From the NCBI RefSeq assembly GCF_000331305.1, contig NZ_KB217481.1, positions 30,665 through 94,664 of the forward strand: a DNA stretch of 64,000 bases. Direction: 5' to 3'. The position numbers and the translations under genes are program-made. The first letter of the stretch is position 1. Every line of letters starts with the position of its first letter. This stretch comes from Calothrix sp. PCC 7103. Its GTDB lineage: Bacteria > Cyanobacteriota > Cyanobacteriia > Cyanobacteriales > Nostocaceae. Under the pieces are notes generated by a model. The model ran no database searches. It saw only the letters and a program-made list of their open reading frames with translations, and was not told the DNA's origin. Positions 1 through 7,984 of the stretch are shown here, piece after piece.

Positions 1-6
1 GCTAAG

Positions 7-1128
7 GTGAGAAAAACTCTGCAAGCAGATATTAATTTTTTGATAGCAAAAGAATGTTTTAAACAAGGAATATCGTTATTACACAAACAAAATGTGATTT
101 ATCTTGTGGATCAACTACCAGATTGGATTTATCAAAAAGTCTCAACGCAAACAATTTCTGAGATAACTTTTCCTGAGTTAAATGCTACTGAACTGACAGA
201 TTTGGCGCAAGCGCTAGATATGTTGAGTTTTCTTGACCCGAAACTGGCGCCAATTGCTGATAAGCTTTCTTGGGAGGTGTATGGTGTTCGACGGGTATTT
301 TTACATGTAGATTATATTTTGTCGGATGAGATGCAGGTCAATGCTGATAACTGGCAGGAGAAGTTACAAGAAAATTGGCGCCATCAAGAGGTTAAACCAG
401 TTTTGCTAAACTATGGTAGTGTTCGTTGCGGTGATAAACAATGTTTAGTGTATCCCGTATGTATATACTATGCACAAAGAACAAAATATTTATTTGCTTA
501 TGGTTTAAATCCCAATGGTGATGTAAATTGGTATATTTATCGTTTAGAAAGAATTCGGTCATTATGTTTTATTAATTGGTCAGATAAATTAATTCCTCCA
601 CAACTTTTAGATAAGTATCTCACAAATCAATTACCAGAACCAAAAGATGTAGAAAGGGAGATGAGAAGCGCTTGGGGAATGGAAATGAATAAACCTCCCC
701 GCTTAATGCTACTTCGATTTAATCATGCTTATCATCAAAGCTATGTTCAAAATACTTTGCGTCACGATACTTTTACTTGGATAAAATCACCAGCAAAGTT
801 AGCAAAAGTTATTGATGCTTGGACTAATAGTGCCTCGGAAGCAAAATTTTTATACTCTATATACAACAAACACCCTAATGATGCATATTACTCTGTTATG
901 TATCGTGATAATGATAATAATATAATTATGCGCTTACTTGCTTGGGGCGCCAATGTGGAGGTGTTATTTCCAATCGATTTACGAGAACGTATTGCTCAAA
1001 GTATTCGCGATGCGTATAAGTTTTATGAAGTTGAGCATCAGGAAAAATATAGCATGTTGCAAGCAAATGAAGAACCCCTTCCCATACATGCGAAGGAGTG
1101 CTTTATGCAAGGTGGAATTCCTCAATGA
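7..1128 (+). CDS. WYL-like CRISPR-associated regulator, TIGR03985 type, probably 5'-truncated by the window edge
   Basis: The reading frame is open to the left window edge, so the GTG at base 7 may be internal and the true start may lie outside. The 373 visible residues have an N-terminal half compatible with a winged-helix/WYL regulator. The C-terminal part (residues about 295-345, motif YYSVMYRD, then LLAWGANVEVLFPIDLRE) resembles the WYL C-terminal extension. Cyanobacterial type III loci often carry such a protein as family TIGR03985. Its position upstream of RT-Cas1/Cas2 fits a ligand-sensing transcriptional regulator of the locus. The family call rests on recognition of overall pattern and context, not on a search. 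Confidence 0.6.
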   Translation: MRKTLQADINFLIAKECFKQGISLLHKQNVIYLVDQLPDWIYQKVSTQTISEITFPELNATELTDLAQALDMLSFLDPKLAPIADKLSWEVYGVRRVFLHVDYILSDEMQVNADNWQEKLQENWRHQEVKPVLLNYGSVRCGDKQCLVYPVCIYYAQRTKYLFAYGLNPNGDVNWYIYRLERIRSLCFINWSDKLIPPQLLDKYLTNQLPEPKDVEREMRSAWGMEMNKPPRLMLLRFNHAYHQSYVQNTLRHDTFTWIKSPAKLAKVIDAWTNSASEAKFLYSIYNKHPNDAYYSVMYRDNDNNIIMRLLAWGANVEVLFPIDLRERIAQSIRDAYKFYEVEHQEKYSMLQANEEPLPIHAKECFMQGGIPQ

Positions 1129-1169
1129 GGTTTTTATTTAATATAAGTTCCTCGTCTCAATGCTTCAAT

Positions 1170-2165
1170 TCATTTATGTATTGGGGGATGAGTATTTTTT
1201 AACCAGTGAAATACACCTGTTGTTTCTTTCATTGATACTCGAATCCACAGGGTTGACATTTCTTCTCGGTTCTTTTTCGGTGGCTGAAATGGTAGTTTAT
1301 CTAAAGTTGCTAATGCTGATACCATTGCATCGACACTGGTGAGTCTTGCGGCAACTGCATCTGCATGATATTCTCGCCAACGACTATGCCAAAAGGTTAA
1401 TAATGTTACTAATCCTTGAGCGATTAATGGTAGCAGCATCAATATTAACCAAATTAGTACGCCAACGAACAAAGCTGTTGCATGTTGCCAATTACCAAGC
1501 AGTCCATAAATTACACCTGCTATTAACATTAATAATGCGGCAAATCTGCCTAAGTACCACACTACCAGCAACATTGGTGCAAAAAGTATCATCATTACTC
1601 CACCCCAAGCTGCGGAAAGTAGAGTTTTTGCCATTGTATCTAGGTTAGCAATATGACCGATTTCGTGAGCCATTACTGCTGCAACTTCTTCTCGATTTAA
1701 TTGTTTGATTAAACCAGTGGTGACAACTACCATTGAGTATGAACGAGTGGCGCCTACTGCGTATGCATTAGGATTATCATCGCACAATTCAATTCCAACG
1801 ACAGGCGCCTTGCTCATATTTTCTGCAATTGCAATATCTCGAACTGTAGCACATAACCATTGTTCAATATCTGAGTAGAGTGCTTTTTCGTCGAGTAGGA
1901 ATGGGTTGATTATGCGTATATTTCTTTGGCTAATGTAAGTTGGAACAGCAGAGAAATATCTGTAGGTTGTGGATATAAACCAGTACAAACTAGGTAAACC
2001 AATACAGGCTAAGAAAAATAAACCAATGATAAAATTGAAGGCGCCTTGTTGAAAAAGTAGCAACCCGTAGTAGCTAGCGCACAACCCATACATTAAAACA
2101 GCGAAACAAAACAATGCCATTATAGCTATTACAGCTAAATTACCCCGTGCATTTTTGAATTTCAT
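1170..2165 (-). CDS. M48-family (HtpX-like) membrane metalloprotease
   Basis: This 331-aa protein has the zinc-protease motif HEIGH at residues 167-171, preceded by NAYAVG at 133-138. The downstream segment EYHADAVAARL supplies the third zinc ligand, as in M48 peptidases. Two hydrophobic segments near residues 11-35 and 43-65 and further ones after the HEIGH motif make it an integral membrane protein with a cytoplasmic active site, as in HtpX. It is convergent with the WYL-like gene on the left and divergent from RT-Cas1 on the right. A role in CRISPR biology cannot be read from the sequence; it may simply be a neighbour. Confidence 0.88.
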   Translation of the reverse strand: MKFKNARGNLAVIAIMALFCFAVLMYGLCASYYGLLLFQQGAFNFIIGLFFLACIGLPSLYWFISTTYRYFSAVPTYISQRNIRIINPFLLDEKALYSDIEQWLCATVRDIAIAENMSKAPVVGIELCDDNPNAYAVGATRSYSMVVVTTGLIKQLNREEVAAVMAHEIGHIANLDTMAKTLLSAAWGGVMMILFAPMLLVVWYLGRFAALLMLIAGVIYGLLGNWQHATALFVGVLIWLILMLLPLIAQGLVTLLTFWHSRWREYHADAVAARLTSVDAMVSALATLDKLPFQPPKKNREEMSTLWIRVSMKETTGVFHWLKNTHPPIHK

Positions 2166-2240
2166 AGCTTGGCTCTATTCGGATAAATTACACAATTCAA
2201 GATGTGAACCCAAGATGTGATGCTGTAATTTATCACCCCT

Positions 2241-2313
2241 TTGGAAACTTGCCTTTCCAAGGCACCTGATTCAGATGTTTAGAACATTTTTATTAGGAAA
2301 CTCGCCTTTCCAA
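2241..2313. repeat. Two short dyads of one family (GGAAAC..GC.TTTCC)
   Basis: At 2241-2260 the sequence TTGGAAAC-TTGC-CTTTCCAA forms a small dyad, and a variant (GGAAACTCGCCTTTCCAAG) follows at 2296-2313. A third relative (TGGAAACTCGCGTTTCCA) occurs at 6433-6450 upstream of the NYN gene. They may be REP-like elements or operators. The first two sit in the divergent promoter interval between the M48 gene and RT-Cas1. Confidence 0.5.
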
Positions 2314-2357
2314 GTAGGTACTAAAGTAATGGTAGCGTTTACATAAATATATTTTGT

Positions 2358-5051
2358 ATGGAAGGAATAATTAACGAGTTCCTGGCATTGCATAATTTTC
2401 AGCGTGCCTGGGAAAAAGTCGCAGAAAAACGTGGATGTGCAGGTGTAGATAAAGAAACCATTGATATATTTGCTCGTAACCAAGCGCTGAATATTTATCA
2501 ATTACGTGATGATGTGGCAAATGGTAGTTATGAACCACTACCTTGTAGACAAGTTATAATACCTAAAAAAAATGGACAATCAAGAGAGTTAAAAATACCT
2601 ACAGTTCGTGACCGCATTGTTCAGCAAGCACTATTAAATGTGTTTTATCCTGTCATGGAGGATATATTTTCTCCTGCGAGTTTTGCCTATCGTCCGAATT
2701 TATCTTATTTAAATGCAGTTGAAAGAATTGCTGATTTGCGCGATGAAGGTTATACTTGGGTGTTTGATGCGGATATTGCCAAGTTTTTTGATAATATCGA
2801 ACATTCTAGGTTATTACAGCAACTTCGGCGCCATCTCGACCATCCCGGAATTTTGTGTTTAATTAAATCTTGGATATCGGTGGGTGTTATGACAGATGAA
2901 GGTTTAGTGTTATCTCAAAAGGGTATTCCTCAAGGTGCAGTAATTTCGCCAATTTTAGCAAATATTTATCTACATGAATTTGATGAAATTATAACTGCCA
3001 AGAATTTACAACTCGTGCGCTATGCGGATGATGTGCGCCATTTAACCAGGTGCTAGACTCCTCTCACAGAGAGGAGAGGTTAGGAAAATAAATAAGACCT
3101 CTGGGTCAACAACTTACCTAATGGTGAAAAGCCAAAGGGGACAGTAGCATGTTGATAAAGCAGGAGAAGTTAGAAGACGCTTATAATTTTGTTCTGCAAG
3201 ACCCGTGTGATATGGTGAGAGCCAAACTGCCCAAACCTCAGTTTCCAGTGATGGAAGCGTACATCCCCCGACTTATAGCGTCTCATGGCGGGGTCACTGT
3301 AATAGGATGGTTAAGTCGTCGCCATCTGAACTTTCCTTACAGTGAACGGTAAGGAACGACCTTACTCAAGGAAACGGAAAAGGCACCTAAGTCACGCTCG
3401 ATACATCTAGCATTTAGGGAAAGTGGGATTACCCGCCGTGCCGAGAGGCACAGGGTAACGGAGTCACCGTAGTACTCAGAAGACGGGAAAGCCGTCTACA
3501 AGGGGAAGGGTGACAGGTGTTACAAAACTCGACTTGTGAGGTACGCGAGATGCGAAACGCCGAAACTATGTTGGGAATTAACACTGGAGAGCCGTGATGC
3601 TCCGAAAGGCGCAAGTCCGGTTCGGGGAGGGGCGAACAGAAAAGTGCTTTTAGTAACTCGCTGGTCGCCTACTCTACTTTATAATTTTAGCACGTACTCA
3701 ACCAGAGATTTTAGCAGCCAAAACAGAAATTATCAATTTACTAGATTCTATGGGACTGGCAATAAATGTAGAAAAAACCAGAATCACCAACTTTGAGCGT
3801 GGTTTTTGCTTTCTTGGTCATGGCTTTTTAGATAATGCAATTTTTCCTGTAGATACTCAAGAACCAAAGCTCAAACACGAGACCGAGAAACAACCAAAGG
3901 GAAATCAGCGTAAAAAAAAAACAACACACCAAGACAACGTAACTATTCTTAGTCAAGCTTTGGTAGCAGAGACAAATAGCGAAGCAATCTCTGAAGACAG
4001 CGACGATGACAATACTCTTTTACAACACAATATTTGGAACCAGGAAATGGCAGCAATTTACTTAATTGAACAAGGAACAAGTATTTATAAAGACCATCTG
4101 CGCTTTATTATTCATGTCAACGAAAAGCCAAAGCTAGAAATACCAATTCGAGAAGTTGAGCAAATCATGATTTTTGGAAATATTCAACTCTCTACTCCTG
4201 TAATTAATGCGTGCTTAAAAGAACAAATAGCTGTATTATTTTTAAATCAATCCGGTCAATATCATGGACATTTATCGAGCGAAGAATCTACAAATATAGA
4301 TAACCATTTAGCTCAACTTGAACGGCGTAATGATTATGTGTTTCAATTGAATGTGTCCAAAGCAATTGTTTTTGGTAAACTAGTTAATTCCAAACAGCTA
4401 CTAGCAAAATTTAACCGCAAACGAAAAATTACGGTAATAGAAAAAGCAATCTTTGGAATTAATCAAGATATTGCATCTTTAGAATTGGTAGATAATTTAG
4501 ATTCTCTACGTGGTTATGAAGGAATTACAGCAGCTAGATATTTTCCGGCATTTGGTCAGTTAATAACTAATACAAACTTTGAATTTTCGCTTCGTAATCG
4601 TCAACCTCCTACTGACCCAATTAATTCATTATTAAGTTTTGGGTACACTCTTCTATTTAACAACGTCATGAGCTTTATTGTTGCCGAAGGTCTTTCTCCT
4701 TATATTGGTAATTTTCACTATGGAGAAAAGCAAAAACCTTACTTGGCTTTCGACTTAATGGAAGAATTTAGGTCTATAATTGTTGATAGCTTAGTATTGA
4801 ATATTATCAATCATTCTCTATTAAAACCAACAGATTTTGAAATTATACCTAGTACAGGAGGAGTATATTTGCACCAATCAGCCAGACGAATTTTTCTCAA
4901 ACAATTTGAAACGCGCATGAATGAAGAAGTATCCCATCCAGATTTGCAATCTCAAGTTACTTATCGTCATGCGATACAATTACAGGTTAGACGTTATAAG
5001 CGCTGCTTATTATCAGGAGTTCCTTATGAAGCATTTTTAAGAAATACTTAA
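2358..5051 (+). CDS. cas1: RT-Cas1 fusion gene, interrupted by a group II intron (exons 2358-3032 and 3678-5051)
   Basis: Exon 1 encodes 225 residues of a group-II-intron-like reverse transcriptase with motifs SFAYRP, DADIAKFFDNIEH, QGIPQGAVISPILAN and a terminal RYADD. Exon 2 resumes in the same frame with FIILARTQPEIL, completes the RT (GLAINVEKTRI, FCFLGHGF), passes a charged linker and enters Cas1. Cas1 hallmarks are the catalytic Glu in GYEG, then FHYG and YLAFDLMEEFR. Removing 3033-3677 restores one 682-aa protein. RT-Cas1 with Cas2 integrates spacers and, in characterised type III systems, can acquire them from RNA. No N-terminal Cas6 domain is present, unlike some Cas6-RT-Cas1 fusions. 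Cas2 starts 9 nt downstream. If the intron does not splice, the product stops 7 codons after YADD. Confidence 0.93.
3033..3677 (+). mobile_element. ORF-less group II intron inserted in the RT active-site codons
   Basis: The element starts with GTGCG, the canonical group II 5' end, and ends with CCTACTCTAC directly before the resumed exon. Domain V is recognisable at about 3589-3626 (GAGCCG ... GGTTCGGGG), with a domain VI-like stem before the 3' end. At 645 nt it has no intron-encoded protein; the largest internal frame (67 codons) resembles none. Mobility and efficient splicing would therefore need a maturase acting in trans. A candidate EBS1, GTCGTC at 3315-3320, can pair (with G-U pairs) to the last six exon bases GATGAT, the two Asp codons of YADD. 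The EBS1 assignment is inference. Confidence 0.92.
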
Positions 5052-5060
5052 TATTATAAG

Positions 5061-5336
5061 ATGCTAGTCGTTGTTGTATATGATATTCCTGATGACAAAA
5101 GGCGCACGAAGTTATCCAATTTTCTCGAAGGTCATGGGCAAAGAGTCCAATTTTCTGTATTTGAATGTTTCTTAAGTTTAGAGGAGATGCGGCAACTTTA
5201 TGTAAAAGTAAGAAAGCTAGTTAAACCAGTTGAGGATAATGTTCGCTTTTATTGGATATCTCAAGACGCCATACAGAGGGTGTTAACCATAGGGGGTGAG
5301 GCACCACAACAGCCGCCAAACTATTATGTTATCTAG
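5061..5336 (+). CDS. cas2: Cas2 adaptation endoribonuclease-fold protein
   Basis: This 91-aa protein opens with MLVVVVYDIPDDKRRTKL, the Cas2 beta1-Asp-loop signature with the conserved Asp at residue 8. It continues with the ferredoxin-like core (QFSVFECFL, VRFYWIS). It dimerises between Cas1 dimers in the spacer integrase. It lies 9 nt after the RT-Cas1 stop, so the two are probably co-transcribed, and directly before the leader of array 1. A decayed copy of its 3' end is found at 14700-14785. Confidence 0.95.
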   Translation: MLVVVVYDIPDDKRRTKLSNFLEGHGQRVQFSVFECFLSLEEMRQLYVKVRKLVKPVEDNVRFYWISQDAIQRVLTIGGEAPQQPPNYYVI

Positions 5337-5552
5337 CTTTGAAGGTTGTAAACAATATTTTTGGCGCCGTTTCCACACCACTCGCCAAATCGCTGAAACC
5401 CTATCTTTCTCGTTGAGTGGTGTGGACTAATTACACAGCAAAGTTTTGAGGCATGTATATGTATCAAATTTTGGGCAAATATATTATAATTATGGAAGTG
5501 GTGTGGATTCGTGGCTCGAAACCCTTATCCAGTAAGCGCTACTAGATGAACT
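5337..5552 (+). promoter_or_regulatory. CRISPR leader 1
   Basis: This non-coding AT-rich stretch between cas2 and the first repeat is repeated with high similarity at 14786-15001 in front of array 2. Shared features are two ACCACACCACTC / GAGTGGTGTG inverted segments, AAGTTTTGAGGCA, the AT-rich GCAAATATATTATA and the closing CTAGATGAACTC next to the first repeat. Conservation before two arrays with different repeats argues that it carries the array promoter and Cas1 integration signals. Confidence 0.8.
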
Positions 5553-6185
5553 CCTTACCGATTGGTTTAAATCGGAATTATTGAAAACCATGTCAGAGTT
5601 CCTTGGGGGAACTCTGACCCTGATAATGCCTTACCGATTGGTTTAAATCGGAATTATTGAAAACATTTTTCCTTATAGGACTAAACGAGCTGGCGGTTCT
5701 GCCTTACCGATTGGTTTAAATCGGAATTATTGAAAACCGCACGTTGTCACCAGTCACCGAAGTGTTGCTGGTCCTTACCGATTGGTTTAAATCGGAATTA
5801 TTGAAAACTCTTTCTTTGTCAGAAATAAACATATGAACAAATTAAACCTTACCGATTGGTTTAAATCGGAATTATTGAAAACCATGATGCCCAGCAAGGC
5901 GGCACGAATCGTGTAGGCCCTTACCGATTGGTTTAAATCGGAATTATTGAAAACACGGAGAAGCTTCCAAAGGAAAGCACTGTCCCAACGCTTCCCTTAC
6001 CGATTGGTTTAAATCGGAATTATTGAAAACGCAGAAAGATTCTGCCGCTGGGTTTCTTTGTACTTGCTAACTGCAAGTACAGCAACCTTACCGATTGGTT
6101 TAAATCGGAATTATTGAAAACTGAAATACTTCTTCACTCTCGTTTTGTCTTTGTGCCTTACCGATTGGTTTAAATCGGAATTATT
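5553..6185 (+). CRISPR. CRISPR array 1: 9 repeats of 36 bp, 8 spacers
   Basis: The repeat begins CCTTACCGATTGG and ends GGAATTATTGAAAAC, with starts at 5553, 5629, 5702, 5773, 5847, 5919, 5995, 6086 and 6156. The last copy loses its 3' end (after GGAATTATT), marking the leader-distal end and plus-strand orientation. Spacers are 34-40 nt except spacer 7, which is 55 nt. Internal dyad CCGATT/AATCGG gives the repeat a stem. Spacer 1 (5589-5628) has an 11-bp perfect inverted repeat and spacer 7 (6031-6085) an 8-bp one. Confidence 0.98.
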
Positions 6186-6197
6186 AACACACTTCTT

Positions 6198-6234
6198 AGC
6201 TCGTTAAATTTGCTAACGAGCTTTCTTTGTTTTT
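6198..6234 (+). terminator. Intrinsic terminator after array 1
   Basis: A 9-bp perfect stem, AGCTCGTTA (6198-6206) with TAACGAGCT (6214-6222), is followed by TTCTTTGTTTTT. The same structure and downstream sequence recur after array 2 at 15275-15314, so arrays travel with their terminator. Confidence 0.85.
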
Positions 6235-6514
6235 CACCTGTTAGATAAGTTTGGAATAATTACCAGTTTGTAATTAAGGCGCCTATCTATAGCGTTTCCT
6301 GTTCTAATGAAGTATACAAAAGCAGGCAGGGAGGAAATGCTGTAATACTCTCTCACAAAATATTAAACACCTGTAGAGAGATAAAGTAGTATAAAGTCGG
6401 TACAGTAAGCATTTGAAGCAAAATACAAGTTGTGGAAACTCGCGTTTCCAACCATAGGGTTTAATAGAGCATGTACAAGTAAAAACCCAAACTAAAAACG
6501 AATTGGGAGAATCT

Positions 6515-7087
6515 ATGCTTAGAACTCGTCGTGTGCTGATTTTTGCAGACAGCGATAATACTTATCTGGCAGCGCAAAGTTTTAATAGAAAAATAGACTG
6601 GCAAAAAATTTGTCAGTATCTAGCTGACCCAAAAGAAGGTAGAGAATTAATAGAGATGGTAATTTATGTTGGTCTACCTCCAGCGAGGGAAAGATTTGAA
6701 GAGCAGCGCAAGACCAAAGAGAAATTTGTGTATTGGGCTAGAAATAATGGTTTTTTAGTTGTCGCAAAAGAAGGAAAAGCTAAAGGGGAGGATTATGATA
6801 GTAATATTGATGTTGTCATGGCAATGGATGCTATTGAATTGGCTTTGGAAGTGAAACCAGATATTGTTGTTTTAGTGACTGGAGATTCTGATTTTGCTTA
6901 TTTGGCTGAAAAGTTAAGAAGAAGAGGAATGCGGGTTGAAGTTGCATCTGTGGAGCAATCATTAGGTAGCGAGTTAAAAAATGCTGCTAATAGTATTGTG
7001 GATTTAATCGAGGTATTTGATTCGTTTAACGTTCAAAATAATAATCAAACCTTCCACAGAATTGGAAATAACAGCATATTCGATTAA
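6515..7087 (+). CDS. NYN-domain (LabA/DUF88-type) putative RNase
   Basis: This 190-aa protein has the PIN-like NYN fold signature: FADSDNTY near the N-terminus, DVVMAMDA in the middle and VLVTGDSDFAYLAEKLRRRG. The conserved acidic residues (D12, D14, the central Asp pair and DSD) can bind the catalytic metal. NYN proteins are predicted or shown RNases. The ATG at 6515 is chosen because GGGAGA lies a proper distance upstream; an in-frame TTG 12 nt earlier overlaps that site. It sits between array 1 and the ubiquitin-like cassette and may be a further nuclease of the defence locus. Confidence 0.85.
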   Translation: MLRTRRVLIFADSDNTYLAAQSFNRKIDWQKICQYLADPKEGRELIEMVIYVGLPPARERFEEQRKTKEKFVYWARNNGFLVVAKEGKAKGEDYDSNIDVVMAMDAIELALEVKPDIVVLVTGDSDFAYLAEKLRRRGMRVEVASVEQSLGSELKNAANSIVDLIEVFDSFNVQNNNQTFHRIGNNSIFD

Positions 7088-7118
7088 TCAGAAGTATCTC
7101 AATTTGGCAAAAATATAA

Positions 7119-7215
7119 ATTGTCATTCTGAGCGTAGCGTAAACGGAGTTTTCCCGCAGGGAAGAATCTTGTTAAAATTCGAGTTTTTGAAGATACTTCG
7201 TTTCTCAGCATGACA
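7119..7215. repeat. Small interspersed palindromic element, copy 1
   Basis: The element begins ATTGTCATTCTGAGCGTAGC and ends TCTCAGCATGACAT, so its ends are inverted (TGTCATTCTGAG against CTCAGCATGACA). A second copy is at 7585-7684 and a partial one (AAGATGCTACCCTACGGGAA to CTCATGACA) at 15522-15572. Such sequences are common in cyanobacterial genomes as MITE-like repeats. Confidence 0.7.
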
Positions 7216-7247
7216 TAAAAGTTCGTAGTTTTGGAGTGAAAGAAGTT

Positions 7248-7685
7248 ATGCAAACAATTAATGGCAAATTAATTACCGAAGAGAAGCAGCAATTAGATAA
7301 CCTCAAACATCATGCTACAAATCTAATGCAAACCTATCAAGAGTTAGAAGTACAACTTGCAGAAATTCAACAACATAATGTTAAATATTTGGAAGAAATT
7401 AATACAATTAAAAATCACCTTAGCAAGCTTGATAAAAGATGTATTCTTTTAGAAGAATCTATTACCAGACAGTTGATTCAGTTTGTTGTCTTAAATATTT
7501 GCGCTGTCTTTGGATTATTTGGTTTATGGGTCTGGTTTAGTAATAACAATAAACCTGTTAGCATATCAGCGAATCAAACAATAAATTGTCATTCTGAGCG
7601 TAGCAAAGAATCTTTATTATATTCAAGTTTTTTTAAGATGCTACCCTGCGGGAAAACTGCGTTAACGTACCTCAGCATGACATGA
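7248..7685 (+). CDS. Coiled-coil protein with one C-terminal membrane helix; 3' end rewritten by a repeat
   Basis: Residues about 8-75 are a long coiled coil (EEKQQLDNLKHHATNLM, ELEVQLAEIQQ). One hydrophobic helix follows (FVVLNICAVFGLFGLWVWF), then a short polar tail. From NCHSERSKES onward (about 33 residues) the frame runs through interspersed element copy 2, so the native C-terminus was probably close to SANQTIN and the present tail is element-encoded. The start at ATG 7248 has GGAG about 11 nt upstream. No family was recognised. Position before the Ubl gene suggests membership in the same gene group, but this is not proven. Confidence 0.6.
   Translation: MQTINGKLITEEKQQLDNLKHHATNLMQTYQELEVQLAEIQQHNVKYLEEINTIKNHLSKLDKRCILLEESITRQLIQFVVLNICAVFGLFGLWVWFSNNNKPVSISANQTINCHSERSKESLLYSSFFKMLPCGKTALTYLSMT
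7585..7684. repeat. Small interspersed palindromic element, copy 2, inside the 3' end of a gene
   Basis: It has the same ends as copy 1 (ATTGTCATTCTGAGCGTAGC ... CTCAGCATGACATG). The interior includes the hairpin-forming CTACCCTGCGGGAAAACTGCG. It supplies the last codons and stop of the preceding coding frame. Confidence 0.7.
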
Positions 7686-7761
7686 TACTCCCAAACATCC
7701 TAATTCAGCAATAGATTATTGATGTTTTTACTAATTTTCACAGCAATTATAAGGAGATAAA

Positions 7762-7977
7762 ATGAGAGCAGTTGTCAACGGTAAGTTAATAGATTTACCA
7801 CAAGGAATAACAGTAGAGCAGTTGAGGAAGAAATTACCAGAAATTGGTCAAGATGATGTGATGGAAGAAGGTTTTAGTGGAGCTAGACCTTTGAAGAATA
7901 ACGAAGCACTCAAAGAAGGGTCAAAGGTTTGGAGCGTTCCCAAAATTGTTAAAGGTTGTAGTAGTATTGAAGTGTAG
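7762..7977 (+). CDS. Ubiquitin-like beta-grasp protein of a bacterial conjugation cassette
   Basis: This 71-aa protein (MRAVVNGKLIDLPQGITVEQLRKKL at the start, here described rather than fully quoted) has the small beta-grasp pattern of prokaryotic ubiquitin-like modifiers, and a good ribosome site AAGGAG lies 7 nt before its ATG. It is followed 7 nt later by an E2-like gene and then a JAB-E1 fusion, the arrangement of bacterial ubiquitination-like operons. The C-terminus reads VKGCSSIEV: there is no diglycine, only G65-C66. Either the JAB domain trims a tail after G65 or the modifier uses a non-canonical end. Identification depends mainly on context. Confidence 0.72.
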   Translation: MRAVVNGKLIDLPQGITVEQLRKKLPEIGQDDVMEEGFSGARPLKNNEALKEGSKVWSVPKIVKGCSSIEV

Positions 7978-7984
7978 GTGAAAT

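Noticed and set aside
1160..1648. Two plus-strand frames opposite the M48 gene
   Set aside because: Antisense shadows of a protein with clear motifs on the minus strand.
2358..3056. Stand-alone 232-aa reverse transcriptase, or a retron or DGR RT
   Set aside because: The frame ends 7 codons into a group II intron; the exon junction restores an RT-Cas1 fusion, so the short RT is only the unspliced 5' part.
3149..3352. 67-codon frame inside the group II intron as an intron-encoded protein
   Set aside because: No RT, maturase or endonuclease motif; it overlaps structured domain I sequence and is far too short.
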